NCBI GenBank assembly: GCA_900540685.1
Contig: UQGS01000056.1
Span: forward strand, 1-13,216
Direction of reading: 5' to 3'
Length of the DNA stretch: 13,216 bases
Source of the DNA: an uncultured Catenibacterium sp.
GTDB taxonomy: Bacteria; Bacillota_I; Bacilli_A; Erysipelotrichales; Coprobacillaceae
Position numbers and translations under genes: made by a program. Each line of letters begins with the position of its first letter. Positions within the stretch are counted from its first letter, which is position 1. The notes beneath the pieces were generated by a model. The model had not been told where the DNA came from. It made no database searches and was given only the letters and a program-made list of their open reading frames with translations. Shown here in pieces: positions 13,148-13,216 of the stretch.

Positions 13148-13216
13148 ATGAATAAAAGACATTTCTATACAGAAATGGATGGGTTCTATGGTGTTTATTG
13201 GCAGTGTAAGAAAGAA
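13148..13216 (+). CDS. Partial gene at the right edge, first 23 codons
   Basis: An ATG at 13148 with a very good ribosome site AAGGAG (13133-13138) starts 16 nt after the previous stop, in the same run of genes. Only MNKRHFYTEMDGFYGVYWQC and three more residues are visible, and the gene continues beyond the window. The product cannot be named with confidence; the opening could suit a cytoplasmic enzyme such as an alpha/beta hydrolase, but this is a guess. Confidence 0.7.
   Translation, partial: MNKRHFYTEMDGFYGVYWQCKKE

Noticed and set aside
1..13216. CRISPR array, tRNA, rRNA or transposase
   Set aside because: No regularly spaced repeats, no tRNA-like cloverleaf arms, no rRNA segments and no transposase or integrase reading frames were seen on either strand.

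Overview
The window is AT-rich DNA with strong GGAGG-type ribosome binding sites, short intergenic gaps and U-tailed intrinsic terminators. Every gene lies on the + strand. This points to a low-GC Gram-positive bacterium. The gene content (IadA-type isoaspartyl dipeptidase, chromosomal TraX-family protein, GyrI-like and cupin proteins, MATE pump, many small membrane proteins) would suit a gut Firmicute, perhaps an Erysipelotrichales-type lineage. That placement is an impression; nothing in the window is phylogenetically decisive.

Region 1 (1-3356) is the most unusual part. It is a compact three-gene cassette (181-813, 817-2361, 2386-3312), apparently one transcription unit. It encodes an unrecognised 210-aa protein, an unrecognised 514-aa protein (possible nuclease-like N-terminal segment, glycine-rich hydrophobic core, tandem acidic/aromatic five-residue repeats), and a DUF4268 protein with a PD-(D/E)XK-like core. 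Near-identical terminator hairpins bracket the cassette at 2-29 and 3327-3356. Its promoter spacer consists exactly of two tandem 8-bp repeats. A mobile defence or conflict module is a reasonable hypothesis, but it is not proven by the sequence.

Region 2 (3361-5607) holds iadA with a clear promoter and terminator, then about 400 bases with no protein gene but with promoter-like boxes and a terminator hairpin (possible small RNA), then a TraX-family membrane protein.

Region 3 (5685-9942) starts with a three-gene operon: alpha/beta hydrolase, GyrI-like ligand-binding protein and bicupin, closed by a strong terminator. A MATE exporter with its own promoter and terminator follows, then two small membrane-protein genes, one with a doubtful start codon. 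GyrI-like, cupin and MATE proteins together suggest handling of small toxic or hydrophobic molecules; this is inference from context.

Region 4 (10008-13216) holds a flavodoxin-fold reductase with its terminator, then a well-formed promoter leading into a ketopantoate-reductase-family gene broken by a frameshift in a T run and by an in-frame stop. Two different SAM-dependent methyltransferases follow (a Methyltransf_11 type and an LCM/TcmP type) and then the first 23 codons of another gene. These last genes probably still depend on the promoter of the broken gene.
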